From Macrosteles quadrilineatus (Eukaryota; Arthropoda; Insecta; Hemiptera; Cicadellidae), in contig NW_026542595.1 in NCBI RefSeq assembly GCF_028750875.1, forward strand, positions 51,977,947-52,041,946: DNA of 64,000 nt. Direction: 5' to 3'. Shown here one piece after another: positions 21,701 through 34,800 of this stretch. A program made the position numbers and the translations under genes. Each line of letters begins with the position of its first letter. The stretch's first letter is position 1. The notes beneath the pieces are model-generated. The model had not been told where the DNA came from. It worked only from the letters and a program-made list of their open reading frames with translations, and searched no databases.

Positions 21701-24700
21701 GTGCTGAATGAGTTCCCATTTCTGCTACATCATAACTGTGTCATCAGACTGAACCATACAAGTCTCTTGCGAGCAATATTCCTGCACTGTGGTATTGAGG
21801 CGTCCAAACACAACAGAGTCTGCTCCTTCTTAGAACAGGCCAAGGTATGAGTATCCAAGGTTATGTGTGTTGTAATTATTTTAAGGGAATGTACGTAATT
21901 TAGGTCATCCACAGATTTGAGAGTGAGTACTATCATTGACTACTAGTTACTGAAGTAGACATCACATCTATATGGACCAGCTGTCGCCAATTTTCATTAA
22001 AAAAGAACATAGATGTGTGAGCCAGTCACAGAATGTTTTAGTGTCTAAAATTAGAATTTCTACCTTATTTATTTGTTGCTGACCAAGTTGATGGGTTATA
22101 ACAGTTGCTTCAGCTCTCAATTAGCCATTTCATTAGATAGACTTGGTAAAAAGTTTGTGTATTTGACAATTAGTCATTTAGATCAGCACAATCTTTTGGT
22201 GGCTCACATGAACTACGACAATTTTGAAAAAAAGCTGGCAACAACTTTAACGATGGGATGGGATGTCTAGTTGTATCAATAGTCAAAGGCACTTTATACA
22301 GGGTGAGTTTCTCTGACCGTGTTAACGGTCGAAAATCGGACATGGGTTTATACAAACTTTTTTGTTCCTTTTAGTGAGTAGAACCCACTGGCGAAGTTAA
22401 CACGGTCAGTAGAAACTCACCCTGGGCATAAAAAACAAATACACTGGTTTAATTTTTACACAGTTCAAATTGTGTGTTGCGTCCTCATGCAGCTTGCCTT
22501 TCAATTTCAAATTCTATGGCAAACACAGTCATTTAGTCATTTCTCATGAGCAATCCTTACAGTAAATTTGAATCTGACTGACTAAAGTACCATAATAATT
22601 CTCACAGTTAAATACATAAGGAGAACTACAATTTATTGATCACATACCATAGTGAAGTAAAAAACACTAGAAAAATTAAAGTACAGGGTGATCAACTAAA
22701 GGAGGCCACCATTGGGATATCGGAAACGGTAAGAATTAGAGAAAACTTTAAAAGGGGAACATTACTTTATTTTTTGTGGCAGTTAAAAATATGAGTTTAG
22801 TTAGCCCTCCTAGTGGCTAAAGGTTCAAGTTTATAAAAAAAAATGCCAAGAATAAAAAAGTCTTAAAATTTCATTTTCTATAAGAGTGGGTGTTCTATAA
22901 GAAATTTCAAAGTTGGCCGCAATATTGGAAAATTTTGCCGAAAATATCGGAATGAAATTGAAAAGCCGAAATTAAAAAAAACTAAATTCATATTTTTAAC
23001 TGCCACAAAAAATAAAGTAATAAAGTAAGTAATAAAGTAAGCAAGTTCCCCATTTAAAGTTTTCTCTAATTCTTACCGTTTCAGATATCCCAATGGTAGG
23101 TCCGTGAAGTTAGCCCCCCCCATAAAAGCACTTACAATAAAACTAGTATTAATGGTTAGTGCTTCGTTAGTGCTGGTTAGTGCTTCAACTCCCGTCGTTA
23201 GTGCTCTTACGGTTCAGGAGCTATAACCAAAAAACTGTGGGTGGGGCCAACTTCACGGAAGTTAGCCCCCCCCAGTAGTAATATGTGAGCACTAACTTTA
23301 AAAACTGTACCAACACTTAGTGCTTCGTTAGTGCTGGTTAGTGCTTCAACTCCCATCGTTAGTGCTCTTACGGTTCAGGAGCTATGACCAAAAAACTGTG
23401 GGTGGGGCCAAATTCACGGAAGTTAGCCCCCCCCATAAAAACACTAACAATAAAACTAGTATTAATGGTTAGTGCTTCGTTAGTGCTGGTTAGTGCATCA
23501 ACTCCCATCGTTAGTGCTCTTACGGTTCAGGAGCTATAACCAAAAAACTGTGGGTGGGGCCAACTTCACGGAAGTTAGCCAACCCCAGTAAAAATATATA
23601 CAGTACTAACTGTTTTTTGATAGGCTAATGTACTTAATGAATCCTTGCCCTATGTGAGGAGGGGATAACTTCCCTGGGGAAATATTACCTTTTATTTAAA
23701 GCTTTTAAAAATGTGTGGAGTCTAGTTGATATAATTGTGTGGAGCTGTCTTTCAATCGCCTTAAAAATCTAACCTCGGAACTAGAGCTTTTCATTAAAAC
23801 TCCAGGAGCATTCACTAACCAGCGCTGACCATTTACACTATTTTGAAAGTTAGTGGTCACATATTACTACTGGTTAGGGGGGGGGGTCTAACTTCCGTAA
23901 AGTTAACAACGCAACAGTTTTTCTAGTTACAGCTCCTGAACCGTAAGAGCACTAACGATGGGAGTAGAAGCACTAACCAGCAGTAACGAAGGACTAACCG
24001 TTGGTACAGTTTTGAAAGTTAGTGCTCACACTATGGAGGGTAGTGAGTCGGTGGCTGAGTCGATAGCGTCGCGGACTTCGGATGTCGTCAGTTCGGATCC
24101 TGGTCACTGCCACTAAAATTTATCAGTACGGTTCACCTTTGTACCGGCTCACCCCTTTCTTTGCTGTAAACGTTCCACGCACGGGCGCTTAGTCTATGTG
24201 GATGGGCTAACCGTTGGTACAGTTTTGAAAGTTAGTGCTCACGTATTACTACTGGGGGGGCTAACTTCCGTGAAGTTGGCCCCACCCACAGTGTTTTGGT
24301 CATAGCTCCTGAACCGTAAGAGCACTAACGATGGGAGTTGAAGCACTAACCAGCACTAACGAAGCACTAACCGTTGGTACAGTTTTGAAAGTTAGTGCTC
24401 ACATATTACTACTGGGGGGGGCTAACTTCCGTGAAGTTGGCCCCACCCACAGTTTTTTGGTTATAGCTCCTGAACCATAAGAGCACTAACGATGGGAGTT
24501 GAAGCACTAACCAGCACTAACGAAGCACTAAACATTAATACTAGTTTTATTGTTAGTGCTTTTATGGGGGGGGCTAACTTCATGGACCTCCCAATGGTGG
24601 CCTCTTTGAGTTGATCACTCTGTATATGTAACACTTGTACGTCAAATTATAGTGAATAAGAGATTTAATTTAAGCACTATCATTCTGCCTTACCTCTTCT

Positions 24701-25776
24701 TCCTGTTGCGAAGCAGGGGTAGAAATAGTACAGAGGGATAGAAAGTACAGTAAAACCTCAGTAACTAGACAATTTGTGGATCCATATGTTGTCTAGTTTA
24801 GGGGTTGTCGACTGTCGAGCTATCCAGAACATTAAAGTTTTTAATAGGTTTTAATATATGAATACATAACAGACTAATTTTTACATATAAGTTTATTACT
24901 TACGTAAGTATTTTTACATATCAAGTGACTAATATAATGGTTTGAAATACCTTCAGTCACCAGTTCAAATAAGTCGGCTGTTGCGACCTAGGTTTCGGCA
25001 CGAAGTTGTACCATCATCAGGCGGGCCAGTTTTGAGTCTTCAGTCCAATGGACGTCGTTGGGTTAAAACAAATAACATTTCACGACATATGTACGACATA
25101 TGCACGACATATGCACGACATATGTCGTGAACTGTTATTTGTTTGTGATGATGTGGAGTAGTATGAGTGTAAATGAAGATACCTGGGCCCTATATATCTT
25201 CCTCTAACCACTGCCAAATCACGCACATTTCCTGTCCTAACCCAACTCTATTGCAAGGAATTAATCTAACTCGTCAAAGTGCACAATATTACCTTAGCTG
25301 CCTATCACAGCCAGCTTTTATGTTCTTAATGTATCTAATTATAATATAATGAACAGAGAAATATATATATATGGACTTATTCTAATTCGTGAAAAAGGTT
25401 ACTAGACTTAGCAAATGTGAATTCTAATTTACGATATTAATTGCCAGACCACGACCCTTCGAGAACCTAATAAACTACATGATCGAATTACCTTTGCCCT
25501 AACCTACACCCTTCCCCAACCCCTACTTCTATTAGCTAGACATCTTAGGCTACAGTTACTTATCCAGTTAGATGTACAGCTCCAGGCGCTCGACACTACA
25601 CTGTACTGCTCTTGGTTCGCTGCGCGTGCCTACCCGGGTGACTGCGCGCGCATCGTAGTCATGTGACTTGCGCTATTGTAGCGATCCGCTACATCCTCCC
25701 CCCGGTGGGGTTGTTTTTTTTTTTCTTTTCCTAGTTTTGGGGTGATTTTGGGGTTTGGGAAAGATGAAGGACGAGG

Positions 25777-25811
<35 letters not shown>

Positions 25812-28800
25812 TTATTGTGCTCGCCGTGAGATTGTGTCGTTGTGACATCGATGTCGGTGTGGAAATGTTCCAACAGTTTTCTGCACTCCTTTTGGTTTGA
25901 CTCATTTGAGGTTATAATGTGTGTCGGTCTTGCTTATAAACTATTAACTATTTTTTTTTTTTTTTTATAAACTAAAGGTAACTATGGTTTTGAATGAATT
26001 TCTTATAACTATGTTTGGTGGGATTGCTTAATCTAAACCTGCTCTAAGAAATGTGGGCGGGCGTATATCAGTGATAGATTTAATTAAGTTGGGTTGAGAA
26101 GATCTGTTGGCTGATGAAGTTGGATATATGATTGATGATGAATTTGGGAATGTTGTTGAAATACTGAAGGTTGATGAAATTAGATGGATGTATTGAAGTC
26201 TGGTTATTGCTGGTAATTGCTGGTAAATATGGAAGGTTGCTGAAGTTTGATGAGTTTCTTGAAGTTGAGTAGTTGGAAGAATGAAGAATGAAGAATGAAG
26301 TTGTGTAAACTGATGAATGAAGCTGGAGTAGTGTTCTGAAGCTCTTGAAGGTATACTGTTGTGATGTGATGTGACGTAATTTCGTAATTAGCTCTTGAGC
26401 CCTTACTAAATTCGGGGCGCTAATTATATCGCTGGACGCTTCTTAATGGTGGATGAAATGCGTTGGGTTTTGAAGTTGATATGAGGTTGATGATACGTTT
26501 ACTCAGATGTGAATTTGGAGATTGTTTTGATTGATGATTAATTATTTTGATGTTAGTTATCACTGATATATTCCCTAAATATTCGGTAAAAATTGATCGC
26601 GACTACTCTACTTAAGTTTACTATTGATACTTATGATCTAAATGAATTTACTAATAATAAGAAATTGTTCTACTTAATTTAAAAAAGGAATTTAATTTAC
26701 TGAGTATAAAAGGGAAAAAATCTAATGTTTATCTACTTAAATGCTATGGATTTGATTGACTGGGAGATATATTACTAAATTTCTGTTGATTTACTAATAA
26801 TTAATTAATTAACTAGTGTGACACACATTATACACTCTTTCAGCTTGGATGCTATTCATGGTTGAATGGAGTTTCGAAAGTCTGTTGGTTGATGTAAGGA
26901 ATGATAGTGTTATTGTAAGTGTAAATTCATTCGAAGCTCCTCTAGTGCCAATTACCAAGAATTATGCACAGAGGTATTAAATAATAATTATTTATTCCAC
27001 CGACGGCTTAGCACAACTTAATTTTTTAAATAAATATTGTTTTTAATATGTTCCTTCAATGTGAAGGATTGATCAGTGCTTGGTTTGATTATTTAAATAG
27101 GGCGGAAGTAGAGGTTTGAATGGAACAGATGTTTGTACTGATAACGGCAGTGTTATCTCGTGGCTGGCGCTTGCTATTGTCTGTTTCCTACTAGTCCATT
27201 TCTTCTCTGTCGCTCAGCAACATAAATATATTTATATATTTTTGTATTTTATTTTAACGCATGCAAGTGTATAACACATAATAAACATTTAAATTACCCT
27301 TTACAAATATATAGTACATAACTCTTCTTCTACGCTCAGAATTCTGCCTTTTATTTACAAACATATGGATTGTATTGTGCGCTGTTATCTACTTTGATAA
27401 CGATTGTATTGCGCCTAAATACCATATATCTTATTTTAATATACGTGGATGACTTTACTTACTTAATACTTTTTATGAAATGTTGTATTTACCTTTGCGA
27501 TTAAATTGCTTATATTAACACAGAAATACTTAATTTTACTTAATTCTACTTAGTTCTACTTAGCCTAATTACCATAGTTTAAAGTCTAGCTTGTTCTGTA
27601 GTCAGTTGTCTCGTTCATGTGTTGTCATTTTTCAGTCCAGTACTGTTAGTGAGTGTTTGTTGTCATAAGTAAGCTGTCGGCTGCACTATTCATATGACAG
27701 TTGCAATCTGTCATAAGAATGTGTTATGGCGAACGATTCCCGTCATAGCCAATTTGAGCAAATTAAAAATAAAAAATTTCTTAAAAAAAATTAGTCTTTT
27801 GCTCAGATTGTAGGTTTTAAGGGGATTGAAAAGGTTGTTGATTACTGGGGTATTGAAATGCATATATTAATTACAAACACTATGACGTGTTTCGCTGCCA
27901 ACTTGCCATGTATTGTTGTTGTTGGTTTCCCGGTTCCGGCCAAGTAGTGCGCCTAGAACTGTAAGCGTGCCCTCGGTAAAGACACGCCTTAGACTCAACT
28001 CTCGACACTCTTATCAGCCGGTGCCGGGGTTGTATTGTGTACCGTATTGTTGAGAAGTATTGTTGCTAAGTATTGTTGTAGTCAGTCAAGTTACTCGAGA
28101 TTTCTTGCTAGATGTTTACTTATAACTAATTAAACTAGGCTAAGGTTCTACTGTGCACTCCGACGACGTTCGATTAATAAATTGGTTGAAAAAATTGTTT
28201 CAATTGTGAAATGTGGGCTTTTGTCACAATCTTACCTGTTGAGGGGTTTACTAGCTTTACTGACACTGGTGATGAGAAACTGTCAATCACGCACGGTTTT
28301 GACCATGCGTATTGGAGTTTATAATTGCCGTTGTCTATTGCTTTGGACTGTGGGTGCATTTTATACATTACCCAATCGCCTACTTTGTAAGGATTGGGTT
28401 GACGACCGCTGTTATAATATTGTGTGCGTTTTTCTCTTGCCTTCCGTAGGTTATCAAGTGCATGTTGCCAGCGATTGTCTGTGGTTGGTTGAGGTTCTTC
28501 CCCAATTAATTTATTTAAATCCCAGGCTAATTGTAGTGGATGGTTTATTTCTCTCCCCAAAAATAAGCTTGCAGGTGTCGAACCGGTGCTTTCATGTTGA
28601 GCGGAATTGAATGCTATTTGAAACCAATGAATGTTTTGATCCCATGTTTGGTTGTCGGAATTGTGATATATTCTCATAGCAACTTTGAGATTTTTGTTGA
28701 CTCTCTCTACGTTGTTTGCGCTTGGGTTGTACGGTGATGTAAATATGTGTTTGATTCCGAAGTTTAAACACATTTCCTTCATTTGTTTTGATTTGAAAGA

Positions 28801-31800
28801 TGGTGCGTTGTCTGATACTAAGTATTGCGGGAAACCGTAGTGTGAGAATATGTGTTTTGTGAGAAGTGTAGTTGTGGTGGCAGCTGTCGCGTTTCTAGCT
28901 GGTAAAAGAATTACAAACTTTGAAAATGCGTCCACCACAGATAGTAGGTATGAGTTGCCTGACTTTGTCCTAGGAAGTTTGCCTACGTAGTCAATGTACA
29001 CTTTTTGGAATGGTTTTGTTGCTAGATCGGATGATAATTCGCCTACCCTGGTGTTCGGAGCTTGTTTGGATCTTTGGCAAGAGAGACATGTTCTGACTTT
29101 GTCGGCTATTATTTTGTTCAAATTTGGTGACCAAAAAAATTGATTTATTTTATGTATTGTTTTTTTGATTCCTAGGTGTGCTGATGTAGGTGCTAAATGG
29201 TAGTATGTAAAAATCATGTCAATTAGTTTCGTGGGGAGTACTATTCGTGGTGTCTTTTGGCCGGGTGCTAAATGCATTAACACTCCGTCCTTTACTGTAT
29301 ATGCCTGGTTTCTATGTGGGTCCCTAATAATTTTGATCAACGTGGGGTCGTCTCTTTGATGTTCGTCGATGTTTTTGAAAGCTTCTGGAATTTTCATCAA
29401 AATGTTTACTGAATGTGTATTAGTGTCATCGTTTAGTGTTACTACTGTTGGTTGTGTGTCGGCGTCCTCGTATAACCTAGATAGACAGTCGGCGACTGGA
29501 TTATCACTGCCTTTTATGTGCTCAGAATGAAATTGGAAAGAGTTAATGAATGTTATCCATCGCGCAATTTTACCTACTTGTCGTGGATGATTTAGAAGCC
29601 AAGTTAATGCTGAACAATCTGTTTGAAGTGTAAACTCCCTGTGTTCGAGGTATTGTTGGAATTTTGTCAATCCGAACACGACTGCTAGGCATTCTAATTC
29701 AACTGTGGATTTGTTTACTTCGTGTTTGCTTAGTGGTCTCGACGCGTAGGCTACTGGTAATAAACTACCTTCGTGTTCCTGTGCTAATTGCGCTCCTAGT
29801 CCTGTGCCTGAACCATCTGTTTGTAGGATGAATTTTTTATTGAAATCTGGGAGTCTTAAAACTGGTTGTGACGTTAGAGCTTTTTTAATACTTTGCAAGG
29901 CGGCTTCCTGTTCAGAGCCCCATTCAAATGGTGTATCTTTGCGTTTGAGTTTGTTTAATGGTGCCGAAATGTGTGAGAAATTCGGTATGAACCTAGCATA
30001 ATACGCTGTCATCCCAATTAGCCTAGAAATCTGTTTGACATTTTTGGGGGTTGGGAAGTTAAGAATTGGTTGAATTTTTTGTGTGTCAAATGTAACTGTG
30101 CCGTTGCGAAAAATGTGGCCTAGAAATTCGATGTGATTAGATGCTACAGTCATTTTTTCTGGGTTGATCGTGAGACCTGCGTTTTGTAATCTAGTTATTA
30201 CTTCCTTTATTTGATTGAGATGGTCTGAAAATGACCCATTTGAATAAATTACCAAGTCGTCGAAAAAATTGAAAATGTATTTGTATTTTATGTCTCCAAA
30301 TATTTTATCTATTAACCTTGTCAAAACCTGTGATCCTGTGGCTAATCCAAATGGTACCACGTTGAACTCAAATTCCCCAAATGGGACGACGAATGCTGTG
30401 TATTTTTTGCTTTGTTCTGTCAACGGTATTTGCATGTATGCGCTGTTCAAATCCAATAATGTATACCACTTCGCTTGACCTAGATATTGAAATGCTGATT
30501 CGACGGTTGGCATTGGCGTAGACTCTAAATTAATCAAGTCGTTGAGCTTTTTGTAATTGACTACAAATCGCGTTTTGTTTCCTTTTTTGGGGACTACAAA
30601 TCCTGGACTACTGTATTCGGAGGATGATGGTCTTATCACGCCCTTTTGTAATAGGTCGTCGATTTGTTTACGTAATGCTTCGAGTTTTGGCGGTGCGAAT
30701 TGGTACGGCCTACTCCTTACAACCTGCTGAGATTTTAATTTTATGTCGTAGTGTATCAATTTTGTTTGCCCTAATCGTTTCGATACTGTGTTTGGAAATG
30801 ACTGTAATAGTTTGTGTATTTGTTGTATCTGGTTTGGTGTCAAATTATCGCCCAAGGTGTAAGTTTTGTCTTCTTGTAGATTACTATCGTGTTGGTCTGT
30901 GTGTAATATGGCCATGACCGGTCTTGTCCCGTATGGAAATGTTACATTGTGATTCGCCACGTCTATGATTGCTTTTGTTTTGGTGAGGAAATCTAATCCT
31001 AATACAATGTTTATTGGCAATTTAGGTGCTATTAGGAAACTGAATGTCCAAGAGAAGTGTCTAATTTTAAAGTGTAGCTTTGCCATGTGTGAGAAAATTA
31101 CCTTGTCGCCTGAGGCTGAAATAGCGAATTGATTGATCGGAGTGATTGATTTTGTAATTAAGTGATTATTTTTGATTGTATCAAAAAAGGATCGTGAGCA
31201 AATTGACGTCGTAGAACCTGTATCTATGAGTGCATTTGTTTCAATGTCGCCGAAAAAAATTGGTATTGTACATGTTTTTAATTTAGGAAAGTTTGGAGCA
31301 TTTTTGTTTTTATGGCTATGTGTGTGTGTGTTTTGGTTGATTGTTGTGTGTGAATAGGCGCTATGACGTGTCGGAGGTGCGAGAGCGCCAATTATCGGCC
31401 TCCTCTGGAGTTTAACTGTGTATTGTGTGTAGGTGTGTGTTGGTCTGCAGGGTTGGTGGGCGGGCGGTAGTGTCTGGGGTCATTGACCTGCCTCGGTGCG
31501 CCGTGATATGCACTGTTATGCACTGGTGTCCTATAGTATGTATTTGGCTGCATATGTGGTCGATGTGGGAATCTTGGTTGCCCATGTGGCTGTTGCATGT
31601 ATTGTGGTGTGTATTGCCTATGTTGAGGTGTGAGTTGCCTATTTTGAGGTGTGAATTGTCTATTTTGAGGTGTGAATTGCCTATTTTGAGGTGTAAATTG
31701 CCTGTTTTGAGGTGTGAATTGCCTATTATTTTCTGTTCTGGTTTCCCATCGGCGTGATTGCGAGTTGTTACCCTCCTCTAACTGTCTCACAACTTCTAAT

Positions 31801-34800
31801 TTTGGGATAAGCGCTATTAAATCATCAAGTTTGGTCGGCGGCGGAAACCCTGCAAGACGTGCCCTATTTGTCGCGTTTATACCTGTCAATATTACCTCCA
31901 GTAAGTCGTATTCTGTTGGTATTAGGATTTCTGCTGATTCTTTCACCTGGATAATGAAATCTGAAAGTGACTCGAATTGACCCTGTACCCTATAGACTGT
32001 TTGAGTCAGGAGCTGTTGTTTTGCCCTTTCTGGCAGAAAGGTACTAATTATAGTAGGAATTGTTTTACCCTTGACCTCCCAGTTCTCCTGTAATGCCATG
32101 GTCCAAATATCCCTTAATTGCCCTGCTGTTTTGTGTAACAATGCTATTGTGATTGATTTGTCGTCGGCTAACTTTAATTTCTCAATTTGAATGGCCGTTT
32201 TCAAGAAGGCTAACAATTTGCTTGTGTCCGTGCCGTCGCAGTTGGGAGCTTTCGACGCTAGATCGTCGACTAATCTCGGGTTTGTGTGGGTGTGTGTTGA
32301 TTGTGTTACTGGTTTGTTTTGAGATAAAGCTTGAGCGATTGAATCGCCTATGGCTTGGGCTGTGATTCTAATCATTTCCGCCGTCTGATCCGCTAAGATG
32401 GGTGTGTTTTGTTCCGTGGGTTTTGGTGTGTCTGGTACCGTTGGCACTTGCGCTGTCACCGCGTTCTTTAAAATGACCCTATTTTCTTCCAGTGTCTTGG
32501 CTGGGGTTAAGCCCCACTTCTCGCACTGTAGAATTGCGCTTTGCGCATCAAAATCTCGTATCCATGATACCCCTGTGGGTTTTGTTTCCCACTCGTAAAT
32601 CTTGGACATCTTGCCTTGATCTACTATTATTTGAATAGTAAAAAAATTCAAGACCTAAAAACCTTTTTGATATCAACTATTTTACCAAACAGGTGGGAAG
32701 AGTTTGGGCTGGGCAAATTGTAATTTAATAAGACAAAGAGAGAAATTATTTAAAAAAAAGGTGTGAATTTTGCCTAATGATTGTATTTTACTGCAATTGG
32801 TGTGTCAAATGTTTGACTAAGATCTGATTCCCTATATTGTTCAAATGTATGTCGTCCCTACGATTTGAATGTCTGTACGTGTGTAAATAATATTTATTTG
32901 AATTTAAAACATGTGTTAGAAAAATTGGCTGGGTATTTTGATTTGACAATGTGTGTAAAAATGTGTTGAATTGAGTAATTTTATCTATTGTGTGTGGTGT
33001 ATATTCTGACCTAGGGAAATATGGTAATCCTAACAGTATCAACCTGGTGCCTAGATAACGTTTCCTGATTACCCTGAGCAATGATACATATTGCTGTGTC
33101 ATCATTGTTATTGATGTATTGCTGAATATGTCATTGGTTCCTATCCACAACAATAATGGTATTTCACTGTTGAAATATGGATTTGTGATTTTAATTTGTT
33201 TCTTTAATTGTCCAATTGTTGCGCCTGAAATCCCCATACTGTATTCTAATTTTAATTTACTACCTTCTCGGTTAACAAAATATTCCAGACGTTTAGTCAG
33301 TGAATCGCCGAGTATTTGAATTTGTATCATATTACGGTATCAAGGTGGTCGAAAGAGTGTAGCAGGGTAATGGCATGTCGGTATGTCGGAATTCTTTTGT
33401 TTGGTTGTAGTGTCGGGCCTGCATGTTCAAGGTCGCTGCGAGTGAATGAAACTTTGTGAACTGTAAAATATAAAACTGTAATGCATTTTATGTCTGACAT
33501 CTATTGCTGTACTGATTGTTGTGTTATTGTTGTACTAAATTACATGAAATTTTATGTAAGATAATAATTTGTTAATGTGAACAATGAATTGACTCTGTGG
33601 TTTTGGCTCGATTCAGAAGGAATCAACACTGTCAATTAACGGCCTAAATTGACTGAAATGTTGCGAAGTGACGATTTACTCAAGCAAATGTTGTAAACAG
33701 GCTCTTGGCTTTCTTTTGATTATGTAGTACATTTTTTTTTACATTTATTATTATTATATATTTTTTTTTTACGTTTTAAATGTTTTTCTGTTTTTATATT
33801 TATTTTATATATTTATTTGTATTTTTGTTTAAGATGAGCCTGTAATAACTGTGTGTAATGTATATTTAAATCGTGTATGTTTGCTTGGAAATAACAAATC
33901 TGGCCTTAAATCGTCGCTTTATCTTTGAACTTCTGTTATCTAACATTCCAGTTCTGTTCTAAGTCTGTCTGGCCTATTAATGACATGGACTCTCAACTTT
34001 CACTAGCCCACCTCAAATATCAAAACTTTGCTGAACAACTTAAATTCTAAACACAACTTAAATTAAGGTGATGAGTTACAACTAAAATATGTCAGACTAC
34101 GCTTTAAAATACTATTTTAATCATTAATTAATTCACTGCAGTACCCTTTCGGCTGTAAAAATTATGAAATAAAAATTTTTGGTGATATTTATGACTTTTT
34201 GGGGTTGGGGAGGTGACATACAAATGAATTTAAAATTCCCCCCAATTTTGAATTTTGATTTTTTGGTCGTGGCCTGTAAACTATACTGATGTGCACTTTG
34301 ACTCCTAATATTTTGCTTTCCTTAATAAAAATATTCATCAAACACTCATTCGGCCTGTCGTCGAGGTATATTTAGTTTAATTACTGCCTTTCAGACTTGA
34401 TGTCGAACTCGTGAGTGATTACATAAATGCATTTAAATATATTCATCAACTTGGTTTGGTAAAATATTAATAAAAAACATCAAGGTTCTCCTAATTCTAC
34501 TTTGAAATTAAAACATTCTCATTAAAATTGATTTTTAAATTTTCCTTGGAAATAAAATAAACTGAATGATATTGATTCACATTTCATGACGTGCCTAGCT
34601 ATGCATGCTCGTGCATTCCAGGTCGCCACGTGGTGCCGACCTGTAGCCTGTCGATTTCCTGTCTGAACAAAGCACTTGGCTGGTCTGAGACACGTTTTAA
34701 TCTATTCTATTTCTGTTAAAATTGCATTTTTGGCCGGATCTTGACGCTCTGCTACCACTATGTGATGATGTGGAGTAGTATGAGTGTAAATGAAGATACC

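Larger units (their letters stand above)
22684..24622. mobile_element. TA-flanked MITE with palindromic internal array, 1.9 kb
   Basis: The ends CAGGGTGATCAACTAAAGG and the inverse at 24590-24622 are about 35 bp long and flanked by TA on both sides. CAGGGTG ends with TA duplication are typical of mariner-type MITEs. Next come inner inverted arms near 22720-22760 and 23040-23095. The interior holds the array at 23100-24580 and a SINE. Confidence 0.8.

Noticed and set aside
25067..25143. Repeated ACGACATATG motif as a CRISPR-like or regulatory array
   Set aside because: Only four short copies in the loop of a foldback element in a eukaryotic intron; no spacers.
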